DNA from: an uncultured Comamonadaceae bacterium
GTDB lineage: Bacteria > Pseudomonadota > Gammaproteobacteria > Burkholderiales > Burkholderiaceae
NCBI GenBank assembly: GCA_946482595.1
Contig: CAMLSD010000179.1
Span: 1 to 5,837, forward strand
Reading direction: 5' to 3'
DNA: 5,837 nt
A model generated the notes under the pieces. It was not told the origin of the DNA. It saw only the letters and a list, made by a program, of their open reading frames with translations, and searched no databases. A program made the position numbers and the translations under genes. Positions 1-5,820 of the stretch are shown here, in pieces. Each line of letters opens with the position of its first letter. The first letter of the stretch is position 1.

Positions 1-1
1 C

Positions 2-106
2 GACATCGCCGAGACCACGGTGAAGATCCATGTGCAGCACATCCTGCGCAAGCTCAACCTCAGCTCACGCGTGCAGGCGGCGGTCTACCTGACCTCACGC
101 GCCTGA
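2..106 (+). CDS. NarL/FixJ-family response regulator, C-terminal fragment (LuxR-type HTH)
   Basis: The window opens inside this gene, and only its last 34 codons plus TGA (104-106) are present. The visible peptide starts [20 protein letters not shown] and continues [14 protein letters not shown]. This is the end of a LuxR/GerE-type helix-turn-helix: the TVK-HV-HILRKL recognition helix, then the SRVQAAVY helix. The [20 protein letters not shown] wording is especially close to NarL-type nitrate/nitrite regulators of betaproteobacteria. Such proteins have an N-terminal receiver and bind DNA as dimers when phosphorylated, but the receiver is outside the window, so partner and regulon cannot be read here. 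The last codons (YLTSRA) are also the first copy of a 14-bp tandem repeat that continues past the stop, so the protein's tail may have been shaped by repeat expansion. I am confident of the family and less sure of the NarL subtype. Confidence 0.88.
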   Translation, partial: DIAETTVKIHVQHILRKLNLSSRVQAAVYLTSRA

Positions 107-170
107 CCTCGCGCACGTGACCTCACGCACCTGACCTCACGCACCTGACCTCACGCACCTGACCTCACTT
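87..170. repeat. 14-bp tandem repeat, six copies
   Basis: Six head-to-tail copies of the unit ACCTGACCTCACGC lie at 87-100, 101-114, 115-128, 129-142, 143-156 and 157-170. Copies 1, 4 and 5 are identical. Copy 2 has two changes (GCCTGACCTCGCGC), copy 3 one (ACGTGACCTCACGC), and copy 6 ends in TT instead of GC. Copy 1 and the start of copy 2 are coding for the NarL-like gene, whose stop codon is the TGA of copy 2. The remaining copies fill the spacer before the kinase gene. Each unit carries a TGA, and because 14 is not a multiple of 3 the six TGAs (90, 104, 118, 132, 146, 160) fall in all three forward frames. TCA in most copies does the same on the other strand. This looks like slippage or duplication of the gene end; any regulatory role is unproven. 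Confidence 0.93.
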
Positions 171-187
171 GCATGAGGCCGGCGGCT

Positions 188-216
188 GGCCACAGCGGTG
201 GTGCCCCCGGCACAAT
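188..216 (+). promoter_or_regulatory. Probable promoter of the LytS-type kinase gene (leaderless)
   Basis: CACAAT at 211-216 matches the TATAAT -10 box at four of six positions, including the final AAT. It ends six bases before the ATG at 223, so transcription would start at or next to the start codon, giving a leaderless message. This agrees with the lack of a Shine-Dalgarno sequence before 223. The -35 side is weak (GGCCAC or TGGCCA around 187-193, 17-18 bp upstream). A short inverted repeat, GTGCC-CCC-GGCAC (201-213), overlaps the -10 box. The call rests on position and the -10 box alone. Confidence 0.5.
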
Positions 217-217
217 C

Positions 218-229
218 GCTGCATGCAGC
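218..229. promoter_or_regulatory. 12-bp perfect palindrome centred on the kinase start codon
   Basis: GCTGCATGCAGC reads identically on both strands, and its centre falls between the A and T of the predicted ATG (223-225). It sits at the predicted transcription start, where a bound repressor would block initiation. In a leaderless mRNA only its right half would be transcribed, so an RNA hairpin is not expected. It may be an operator or a chance palindrome in GC-rich sequence; nothing else supports the operator reading. Confidence 0.3.
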
Positions 230-1314
230 CCCAAGACATCGCGCACGACCCCGGGCCTGGCCCCCTGGCCGCGCCGCCGCGCGGGCTGTGGATCGCCTGG
301 CTGGCCTTCTGGGCGCTGATGCTGCTGCTGGCGCTGCAGGAGCATGTTGCCGAGGCCGGTCGGCCGGTCTGGCAGCCCCTGCTCTGGGAGGGCAGTTCCA
401 TGCTCGTCGCCACGCTGCTGCTGGCCTGGCAGTGGCGCCGGGTACCGCGGCTGGACGACCGGCTCACCCGCGCCACAGCCTGGTTCGCACGTGCGCTGCT
501 GTCCCTGCCGGTGTCGGCGGTGCTGTTCGTGGCGGCCGTCAGCCTGCTCCGGGTCGGCGTGCATCAGATGATGGGACAGCCCTACACGCCACACCCCTGG
601 GGTGGGCACATCGTGCGCGAGCTGCTCAAGTTCTCGATCTTCTACGTGTTGTTCATGTCGGTGGTGTTTGCCGTGCGTTCGCACGCGGCGCTGGCCCAGG
701 CCCGGTGGCTGGCCGAGCGGCAGCGGGCGCTGGCGCAGCAGGCCCAGTTGCTGCAGCTCACGCAGCAGATCGAGCCGCACTTCCTGTTCAATGCGCTCAA
801 CACGATTGCCGAACTGGTGCACACCGACCCGGCGCGTGCCGATCATCTGCTGACCCGTCTGGCGCTGCTGATGCGTACGACCACCGACCTGGCGCAGCGC
901 CCGGTGCAGACCCTCGACGACGAGCTGGTGCTGCTGCAGGGGTATGCCGACATCATGTGCGAGCGCTTCACCGGTCGGGTGAAGCTGACCCTGCAGATCG
1001 ACGACCGGGCGCGCGCATGCCGGGTGCCCACCCTGTGCCTGCAGCCACTGCTCGAGAACGCGTTCCGGCATGGTGTCGAGCGCCAGATCGGTGCGGTCAC
1101 CATCACGGTGAGCGCCACGCTGCAGTCGGGCCGATTGCGCCTGTGCGTCGAAGACACCGCCGGACAGATCGACGGCCCGCTCCAGCCCGGCGTGGGGCTG
1201 GGCAACCTGCAGCAGCGGCTGCAGGCGCTGCATGGTGACGCGGCGCAGCTCACTCTGAGCGGCATGCCGGGTGGCGGGGCCGTGGCCACGCTGGAGCTGC
1301 CATGCGCGTGCTGA
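223..1314 (+). CDS. LytS/YehU-type sensor histidine kinase, four membrane helices
   Basis: This 363-residue inner-membrane histidine kinase of the His_kinase (PF06580) type should phosphorylate the LytTR regulator encoded immediately downstream. About four hydrophobic helices (residues 21-40, 53-70, 85-115 and 130-151) leave almost no periplasmic domain, suggesting sensing within or near the membrane. A helical linker rich in Q and A (155-182) leads to QIEPHFLFNALNTI, with phospho-acceptor His186. The ATP-binding part shows LLENAFRHG (N-box, Asn279), VEDTAG (Asp311, slightly off the usual DNG form) and GVGLGNLQQRL (G-box, 323-333), so it looks catalytically competent. I chose ATG 223 over TTG 169, which lies in the tandem repeat and adds 18 unconvincing residues, because CACAAT precedes 223 at leaderless spacing. 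The 3' end overlaps the next gene by 13 bp, implying one operon and translational coupling. The stimulus is unknown. Confidence 0.9.
   Translation: MQPQDIAHDPGPGPLAAPPRGLWIAWLAFWALMLLLALQEHVAEAGRPVWQPLLWEGSSMLVATLLLAWQWRRVPRLDDRLTRATAWFARALLSLPVSAVLFVAAVSLLRVGVHQMMGQPYTPHPWGGHIVRELLKFSIFYVLFMSVVFAVRSHAALAQARWLAERQRALAQQAQLLQLTQQIEPHFLFNALNTIAELVHTDPARADHLLTRLALLMRTTTDLAQRPVQTLDDELVLLQGYADIMCERFTGRVKLTLQIDDRARACRVPTLCLQPLLENAFRHGVERQIGAVTITVSATLQSGRLRLCVEDTAGQIDGPLQPGVGLGNLQQRLQALHGDAAQLTLSGMPGGGAVATLELPCAC
1293..1296 (+). promoter_or_regulatory. Ribosome binding site of the LytTR regulator
   Basis: GGAG lies five bases before the ATG at 1302, inside the last codons of the kinase gene (within the sequence for LELP). 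It fixes the regulator's start and supports translation coupled to the end of kinase translation. Confidence 0.6.
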
Positions 1315-2054
1315 TCGTCGACGATGAAGCGCCGGCGCGGCGTCGCCTGGTGCGCCTGCTGGCAGCCGTGCCGGGCCTGGAGGTCGTCGGCGAGGCGGCC
1401 GACGGCATGACGGCGCTGCAGCAGGTGCAGCACCTGGTGCCGCAGGCGATCTTCCTGGACGTGCAGATGCCTCAGGTCGATGGCCTGCAGGTGGCCGCCT
1501 CCCTGCCTGATCCGGCACCGGCCATCGTGTTCGTCACGGCCCATGAGCGCCATGCCGTGGCGGCCTTCGATGCCGGTGCGCTCGACTACGTGCTCAAGCC
1601 GGTCGACCCGGCCCGGCTGCTGCGCGCCGTGGAACGCCTGCGCGAACGCCTGTCGGTCGCCCGGAGGACACCGCTCGAGGCACCACCGGCCCAGTTGCTG
1701 ATCGCCGACCGGGGCCGCACCCATGTGGTCCGCGTCGACGACATCACCTGGCTCGAGGCAGCCGACAACTATGTGGTGGTCCACGCGGCCGGCCGGGCGC
1801 TGCTGATGCGCCGCACCCTGGCCGGCCTGCTCGACGACCTGGGCGCAGGATTCGTGCGCACCCACCGTGGTGCCGCCGTGGCTGTGGCGCAGGTGGTGGC
1901 GGTATTGCCGCTGGACAAGGGTGACGCCGAGGTCCGGCTGCAGGGCGGTGGCTGCGCGCCGTGCAGCCGCAACCACCGGTCGGCGCTGATGGCCCGGCTC
2001 GGCGAACGCCCCCCGGCTCACCCCGCAGGCCCCCCCGTTCGCCCCAGCACGTGA
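1302..2054 (+). CDS. LytTR-family response regulator (AlgR/LytR type)
   Basis: This 250-residue DNA-binding regulator is the evident partner of the overlapping LytS-type kinase. Residues 1-118 form a receiver with all expected residues: acidic pair Asp7/Asp8, phospho-acceptor Asp53 (FLDVQMPQVDG), Thr79 (VFVTAH) and Lys99 (DYVLKPVD). Residues 130-234 form a LytTR domain with WLEAADNYVVVH (150-161), the RTLAGLLDDL helix, FVRTHRG (184-190) and the terminal SRNHRSALMARL motif. The usual conserved stretch after THR, often written R-S-x-L-V-N, reads RGAAVAVA here. A proline-rich tail (235-250) follows. Members of this family bind paired direct repeats upstream of targets such as exopolysaccharide, autolysis or transporter genes; no such repeats were recognised here. 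ATG 1302 has a GGAG five bases upstream. The neighbouring acyltransferase gene is a possible but unproven target. Confidence 0.92.
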   Translation: MRVLIVDDEAPARRRLVRLLAAVPGLEVVGEAADGMTALQQVQHLVPQAIFLDVQMPQVDGLQVAASLPDPAPAIVFVTAHERHAVAAFDAGALDYVLKPVDPARLLRAVERLRERLSVARRTPLEAPPAQLLIADRGRTHVVRVDDITWLEAADNYVVVHAAGRALLMRRTLAGLLDDLGAGFVRTHRGAAVAVAQVVAVLPLDKGDAEVRLQGGGCAPCSRNHRSALMARLGERPPAHPAGPPVRPST

Positions 2055-2081
2055 CATCCACGGCAGGGGGCCGCCTACGCT
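2051..2081 (+). promoter_or_regulatory. Possible promoter of the acyltransferase gene
   Basis: GTGACA (2051-2056) matches five of six -35 bases and overlaps the regulator's stop codon. TACGCT (2076-2081) keeps the T, A and final T of a -10 box. The 19-bp spacer is longer than ideal and the -10 box is weak. If real, transcription would start near 2088, leaving a leader of about 20 bases that includes the GAGG ribosome site. Otherwise the gene is read through from the kinase/regulator operon, only 55 bp upstream. Confidence 0.35.
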
Positions 2082-2100
2082 GGCGTCTGTCCACTGCCAC

Positions 2101-2104
2101 GAGG
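2101..2104 (+). promoter_or_regulatory. Ribosome binding site of the acyltransferase gene
   Basis: GAGG is followed by five bases and then ATG at 2110. This supports the start at 2110 and the absence of translational overlap with the upstream regulator. Confidence 0.6.
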
Positions 2105-2109
2105 TCATC

Positions 2110-3294
2110 ATGCCCGCTGCTCCTGCCGCCCTTGCGGCACCACGCCTTTACTTTCTCGACTGGCTGCGCATCTTCGCCTTCGGCCTGCTGGTGCTCTACC
2201 ACGTGGGCATGGTGTACGTGAGCTGGGACTTCCACTTCAAGAGCCCGTCGGCCGGCACCGCGCTGGAACCCTGGATGCGCCTGAGTTCGCCCTGGCGCAT
2301 GTCGCTGCTGTTCCTGGTGTCCGGCGCCGTCACGTCAGTGATGCTCGCGCGGCGCGCCGACGGGGCCTTCCTGCGCACGCGCTCGAAGCGGCTGCTGGTG
2401 CCGCTGCTGTTCGGCATGCTGGTGATCGTGCCGCCGCAGACCTACGTCGAGGTGGTGCACAAGCTGGGCTGGTCGGGCAGCTACCTGCAGTTCATGGGCC
2501 TGTACCTGAGCGCGTATGGCGACTTCTGCCCCGCACCGGGCCGCTGCATCGTGCTGCCCACCTGGAACCACCTGTGGTTCGTCGCCTACCTGTGGGTCTA
2601 CACCGCGCTGCTGTGGGCGGTGCTGCAACGCTGGCCGTCCGGGCTGGACCGGCTGGCGGGCTGGCTCGGTCGGCAGGGGCACCGCCGGCTGGCGTGGATG
2701 CTGGTGCCGGTCGGCCTGCTGTGGCTGGCGCGCCTGACGCTCGGGCTGCGCTTCCCGAGCAGCCACGCGCTGGTCGACGACTGGTTCAACCATGCGCAGT
2801 ACCTCGGGTTTTTCGTGGCTGGTGCGGCCTTCGTGCGGGTGCCTGGCCTGTGGGCGATGTTGTCCGGGCTGCGCTGGCACGCACTCGGCCTGGCGCTGGC
2901 CTGCTGGGCCGTCGGGGTCAGCCTGGACTCACCGATCTCGCCCCAGGCCATGCTGCTGCGCAGCGGCGTGCAGTGGTGGGCCATCGTCGCGGCCCTGGGG
3001 TTTTGCCATCACCACCTGAACCGCGACCATCCGCTGCGGGCCACCTTGAACGAGGCCGTGTTTCCGGTCTACATCCTGCACCAGACGGTGCTGCTGCTGG
3101 CTGCCGCTGCGCTGGCGCCATCGGCGCTGGCACCGTGGGTCGAAGGGCCGGTGCTGGTGGCGATCACGCTGGCCGGCAGCATCATGGGTTACCTTGCCGT
3201 GCGGCGCATCGGCTGGCTGCGGCCGTGGATGGGGCTGGCGGGCATGCCAGCCCGCAGTGCCGCGGCGGGTCAGTACGTCACTCGAGCGAGGTAG
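2110..3294 (+). CDS. Acyltransferase-3 family membrane protein, OpgC/MdoC-like
   Basis: This 394-residue inner-membrane protein belongs to the acyltransferase family 3 (PF01757). About ten hydrophobic helices are visible, roughly at 17-36, 64-80, 95-111, 153-173, 194-213, 228-243, 257-271, 287-300, 315-337 and 344-365. Family marks are the N-terminal YFLDWLRIFAF...YH (His31, likely catalytic), LFLVSGA (67-73), RSKRLLVPLL (91-100), NHLWFVAYL (153-161) and VFPVYILHQTVLL near the end (His324). The layout YFLD - H - F/WH-x-S - HLWF resembles OpgC (MdoC), which succinylates periplasmic glucans and is of similar length (about 385). The true acceptor could instead be another glycan or lipid, so no gene symbol is given. 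The gene follows the LytTR regulator by 55 bp. Its last 25 bp overlap the convergent exonuclease-fusion gene. Family is firm; substrate is inference. Confidence 0.85.
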   Translation: MPAAPAALAAPRLYFLDWLRIFAFGLLVLYHVGMVYVSWDFHFKSPSAGTALEPWMRLSSPWRMSLLFLVSGAVTSVMLARRADGAFLRTRSKRLLVPLLFGMLVIVPPQTYVEVVHKLGWSGSYLQFMGLYLSAYGDFCPAPGRCIVLPTWNHLWFVAYLWVYTALLWAVLQRWPSGLDRLAGWLGRQGHRRLAWMLVPVGLLWLARLTLGLRFPSSHALVDDWFNHAQYLGFFVAGAAFVRVPGLWAMLSGLRWHALGLALACWAVGVSLDSPISPQAMLLRSGVQWWAIVAALGFCHHHLNRDHPLRATLNEAVFPVYILHQTVLLLAAAALAPSALAPWVEGPVLVAITLAGSIMGYLAVRRIGWLRPWMGLAGMPARSAAAGQYVTRAR

Positions 3295-5435
3295 GTCTTG
3301 CGTGCCGCCTCGCGGGCCTGGCCCAGCGTGTGGATGTCCATCGCGGCGAGCAGCGGCACCAGTTTCAGGAACACCTCGGCCGTCACGATCGCATCGCCCA
3401 GTGCGGTGTGGCGGCCCAGCACGGTCACGCCCAGCCGCTCGGCAATGGCTTCCAGCCGGTGAGATTCCTGGTGCGGATGCACCACGGCCGACAGCAGCAG
3501 TGTGTCCAGCACCGGATGGTCGAAACGCACGCCGGTGCGGTCTTCCTTGAGCTGCAGGAAACGCATGTCGAAGGCCGCGTTGTGGGCCACCAGCACGGTG
3601 TCGCGGGCATAGGCATGGAAGGCGGGCAGCACCACGTCGATCGTGGGCTGGCCGCGCACCATCTCGGGTGTGATGCCGTGGATCGGGATGGATTCGGCCG
3701 AGATGCTGCGTTGCGGGTCCACGAGCTGCTCGAAGCATTCCTGGTGCAGCAGCTTGCCGTTGACGATGCGTGCCGCACCGATCTGGATGATCTCGTCACC
3801 CCCCGAGGGCTCCAGGCCGGTGGTCTCGGTGTCGAACACCGTGTAGATCAGGTCGCTCAGGCGCCGGTTGGCCAGCTCCTCGGTTGATTCGCTGCTGCGG
3901 AACAGGTCGAAGTCGTAATACTCGGGGCGACTGCCCGGCCGCGCCGGCGCACCGGGCAGCGACCCGGTGTCGGGCTCGGGCGGCGGCGCCAGCGGCAGCA
4001 GGAAGCGGAAGAACACCTGGTTGCGTGCCCGGTCGCGCTCGAACCAGAACTCGCCACGGTGCCGCTCGACCACGTCGCGCACGGTCAGGGTGGAGGTGTC
4101 GGCGCCCACGCGGATCGGGTCGAGCTCCCAGTTCATCACCGTTTCGGTGCTCAGGGCCTGGCCGGGCCAGATCAGGTCGAGGTGGGCCCGTTCGCCGGCG
4201 CGCTGCAGCCGCAGTTGCAGGTAGCGCACGTCGAACTCGTCGGTCAGGCGCTGGGCGAGCGAGGCGATGGCCTGCAGCAGCGAGAAGCTGTCGATCCGCA
4301 GCCACAGGCCGGGGTCGGCGTCGTCGGCGCTGATGCGCGCGGTGTGCGCTGCCTCAAGCTGGCGGGTCGCAGCCGTCAGCAGGTCGGACCCGAGCATGTC
4401 CTCCAGCGGCCAACGGGTGCGCCGGGCCTCGGCCGTGCGCTGCGCCAGGGTCTGCACCCGGCTCACCATGGCCTGGGTCTCCTCGCGGATCACCGCCTGG
4501 AAGCGGCCGCGCAGGGCCGGGTCGAGCGCGGGGTCGTCCAGCACGTCCACGGCGGCCTGCAGGTTGGCCAGCGACGCGCGGCTGCCTTCGGTCAGCAGGT
4601 GCAGGTGGCGGTCACGTTCGGACTCGGACTCGAATTCCTGGGTGATGTCTTCGAGCATGAGCAGGTAGCCGCTCAGGCCCAGCCCGGCCGTCGTGTCGTG
4701 CACCGGCGTCATCTGCACCCGCAGCAGGCGGCCGGTGGGCGTGGTGGTGACGAACTGCGACGAGGGGCGGGCCGAGCCGCGCTGCAGGCGCTGCTGCAGA
4801 CCGGCCAGCGCATGGGCCAGCAGCCGGCGGTCGAGCACCGCGTGGATCGAGCGGCCCAGCCCGATCAGCTCGGCGCCGTCGGCCAGCTCCGGCGTGCTGG
4901 ACAGCGCGCGGAATTGCAGGCGCGCCTGCTGGTTGTAGAGCAGGATGCGGCCATCCAGGTTGCACACCACCACGCTGTAGGTCAGCTCGGCCATCAGCGC
5001 GGCCAGGCGGGCACGTTCCTGCTCGACGTGTTCGGTGCTCAGGCGCACCTGCTGCGCAATGTCTTCACGCAGGCGGGTGCGCTGGGCGACCAGCTCGTTG
5101 ATGGCCCGGGTGAGACTGCGCAGTTCGAGCGTGCCACGCTCGGGGATCGTGCGCGTGAGCCCGGTGCCCAGCATCACCTGGGTGTCCTCGGCCAGGCGCG
5201 CCGCACTGACCACCCAGCGGCGGTACGCCGGCCTGAGCATCATCACCACCACGCCCAGCGTGAACAGCAGGCTGATCATCGCCATCGGGCCCTTGTCGGC
5301 CAGCAGCGACCACAGTGCGTCGCGGTCGGTGCTGTCCAGGGTGGAGGCCACCAGCGCCAGCGTGACACCGGCCCACAGCGCGATGGCGACCGCAAAGGCC
5401 AGCAGGGCGACGACAAAACGACGGTCGAACTTCAC
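3270..5435 (-). CDS. Membrane PAS / degenerate histidine-kinase / DEDDh exonuclease fusion
   Basis: This 721-residue protein joins a sensor-kinase-like front to a DnaQ-type nuclease. In order: two membrane helices (7-30 and 51-68) with a 20-residue loop between; a HAMP-like region (69-122, with ELRSLTRAINEL); a coiled-coil stretch (about 117-150); a PAS domain (about 145-268); and a kinase-like region (272-482). In that region the usual phospho-His motif is EGSRASLAN (283-291, no His), the N-box Asn is missing (SLAQRLTDE), and the G-box is lost, although VRDVVERHRGEFWFE keeps the fold's pattern. After a proline-rich linker comes a DEDDh 3'-5' exonuclease (530-695): Asp535 and Glu537 (FDTETTGL), Asp623 (AHNAAFD), His676 and Asp681 (RHTALGDA), all five catalytic residues present. 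The start is GTG, overlapping the receiver gene's stop as GTGA, with GGAGG ten bases upstream. Automatic pipelines may call it DNA polymerase III epsilon, but replicative proofreading is unlikely for a membrane protein. Its nucleic-acid substrate is unknown. Confidence 0.9.
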   Translation of the reverse strand: MKFDRRFVVALLAFAVAIALWAGVTLALVASTLDSTDRDALWSLLADKGPMAMISLLFTLGVVVMMLRPAYRRWVVSAARLAEDTQVMLGTGLTRTIPERGTLELRSLTRAINELVAQRTRLREDIAQQVRLSTEHVEQERARLAALMAELTYSVVVCNLDGRILLYNQQARLQFRALSSTPELADGAELIGLGRSIHAVLDRRLLAHALAGLQQRLQRGSARPSSQFVTTTPTGRLLRVQMTPVHDTTAGLGLSGYLLMLEDITQEFESESERDRHLHLLTEGSRASLANLQAAVDVLDDPALDPALRGRFQAVIREETQAMVSRVQTLAQRTAEARRTRWPLEDMLGSDLLTAATRQLEAAHTARISADDADPGLWLRIDSFSLLQAIASLAQRLTDEFDVRYLQLRLQRAGERAHLDLIWPGQALSTETVMNWELDPIRVGADTSTLTVRDVVERHRGEFWFERDRARNQVFFRFLLPLAPPPEPDTGSLPGAPARPGSRPEYYDFDLFRSSESTEELANRRLSDLIYTVFDTETTGLEPSGGDEIIQIGAARIVNGKLLHQECFEQLVDPQRSISAESIPIHGITPEMVRGQPTIDVVLPAFHAYARDTVLVAHNAAFDMRFLQLKEDRTGVRFDHPVLDTLLLSAVVHPHQESHRLEAIAERLGVTVLGRHTALGDAIVTAEVFLKLVPLLAAMDIHTLGQAREAARKTYLARVTY

Positions 5436-5809
5436 GTCGGCCGGGCCTCCAGCAGCGCCTGCACGCGCGTGACCAGCTCGCGTGTCGAGAACGGCTTGGT
5501 CATGTAGCCGTCGGCGCCCAGCGCCAGGCCCTTGGCCACGTCGGTGTCGCGGCCCTTGGCCGTCAGCATGAGGATGCGCACCTGGGCCAGGGAGTCGTCG
5601 GCGCGGACTTCCTGGCAGACGTCGAACCCGCTCTTCACCGGCATCATCACGTCGAGCAGCACCACGTCGGGGCGGTGCTGGCGGATCGCCTCCAGCGCCT
5701 CGCGCCCGTCGTGCGCCAGCAGGACCTCATGGCCTTCGCGTTTCATGAGGTATTCGAGCGAGATGAGGATGTTGGGTTCGTCATCGGCGATCAGTATCTT
5801 CCCGTGCAT
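5432..5809 (-). CDS. Stand-alone receiver-domain response regulator
   Basis: This 125-residue protein is a complete receiver domain with no output domain. The acidic pocket is Asp9/Asp10 (ADDE), the phospho-acceptor is Asp53 (LLDVMMP), and Thr83 (MLTAKG) and Lys105 (TKPFS) complete the switch residues. The TKPFSTRELVTRVQALL ending is of the PhoB/CheY type, so the domain probably dimerises or docks on a partner through its alpha4-beta5-alpha5 face. It is the first gene of this operon visible here, and its TGA overlaps the GTG of the exonuclease fusion by four bases, so the two are made together. The fusion's kinase-like module lacks a phosphorylatable His at the expected place, so the phosphate donor is probably another kinase, possibly encoded to the right of the window. 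Start ATG (5807-5809) has GGAGA six bases upstream. Confidence 0.9.
   Translation of the reverse strand: MHGKILIADDEPNILISLEYLMKREGHEVLLAHDGREALEAIRQHRPDVVLLDVMMPVKSGFDVCQEVRADDSLAQVRILMLTAKGRDTDVAKGLALGADGYMTKPFSTRELVTRVQALLEARPT
5446..5450 (-). promoter_or_regulatory. Ribosome binding site of the exonuclease fusion
   Basis: GGAGG on the minus strand lies within the receiver gene's LLEARPT codons, ten bases before the GTG start. It decides the non-ATG start at 5435 and, with the GTGA overlap, indicates re-initiation by ribosomes finishing the receiver gene. Confidence 0.6.
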
Positions 5810-5815
5810 CGGTTG

Positions 5816-5820
5816 TCTCC
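5816..5820 (-). promoter_or_regulatory. Ribosome binding site of the receiver gene
   Basis: GGAGA on the minus strand, six bases before the ATG at 5807-5809, supports that start. Only 28 bases upstream of the gene are visible, so no promoter can be judged and the operon may start further right. Confidence 0.6.

Noticed and set aside
169..222. Extended kinase start at TTG 169, adding 18 residues.
   Set aside because: The TTG lies at the end of the tandem repeat, the extra residues (W, P, R and C-rich) do not resemble a kinase N-terminus, and the CACAAT box sits between it and the better ATG at 223.
151..1518. Long minus-strand open frame (about 455 codons) opposite the kinase and regulator genes.
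   Set aside because: Its translation is rich in Q, R, H, G and P with no domain motif, and it is the antisense shadow of two clearly recognised genes in very GC-rich DNA. It ends in the tandem repeat only because that repeat supplies a stop.
3250..3270. GC-rich inverted repeat (GCCCGC ... GCGGGT) near the acyltransferase 3' end, considered as a terminator.
   Set aside because: The stem is short, closes on a G-T pair, lies inside coding sequence and is not followed by a T-run.
3353..3848. Reading the exonuclease region as a replicative DNA polymerase III epsilon subunit (dnaQ).
   Set aside because: The domain is the C-terminus of a membrane-anchored sensor-like protein. Free-standing DnaQ begins with the exonuclease and ends with a polymerase-binding tail, which is not seen here.
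2574..3887. Plus-strand open frame (about 437 codons) spanning the acyltransferase end and antisense to the exonuclease.
   Set aside because: It crosses two real genes out of frame, shows Ala/Gly/Arg-rich noise and has no ribosome site or domain.
4059..5507. Long plus-strand open frame (about 482 codons) opposite the exonuclease fusion and part of the receiver gene.
   Set aside because: Low-complexity composition (Q, G, H, R) without motifs. The opposite strand carries intact PAS, exonuclease and receiver motifs, so this is a shadow frame.
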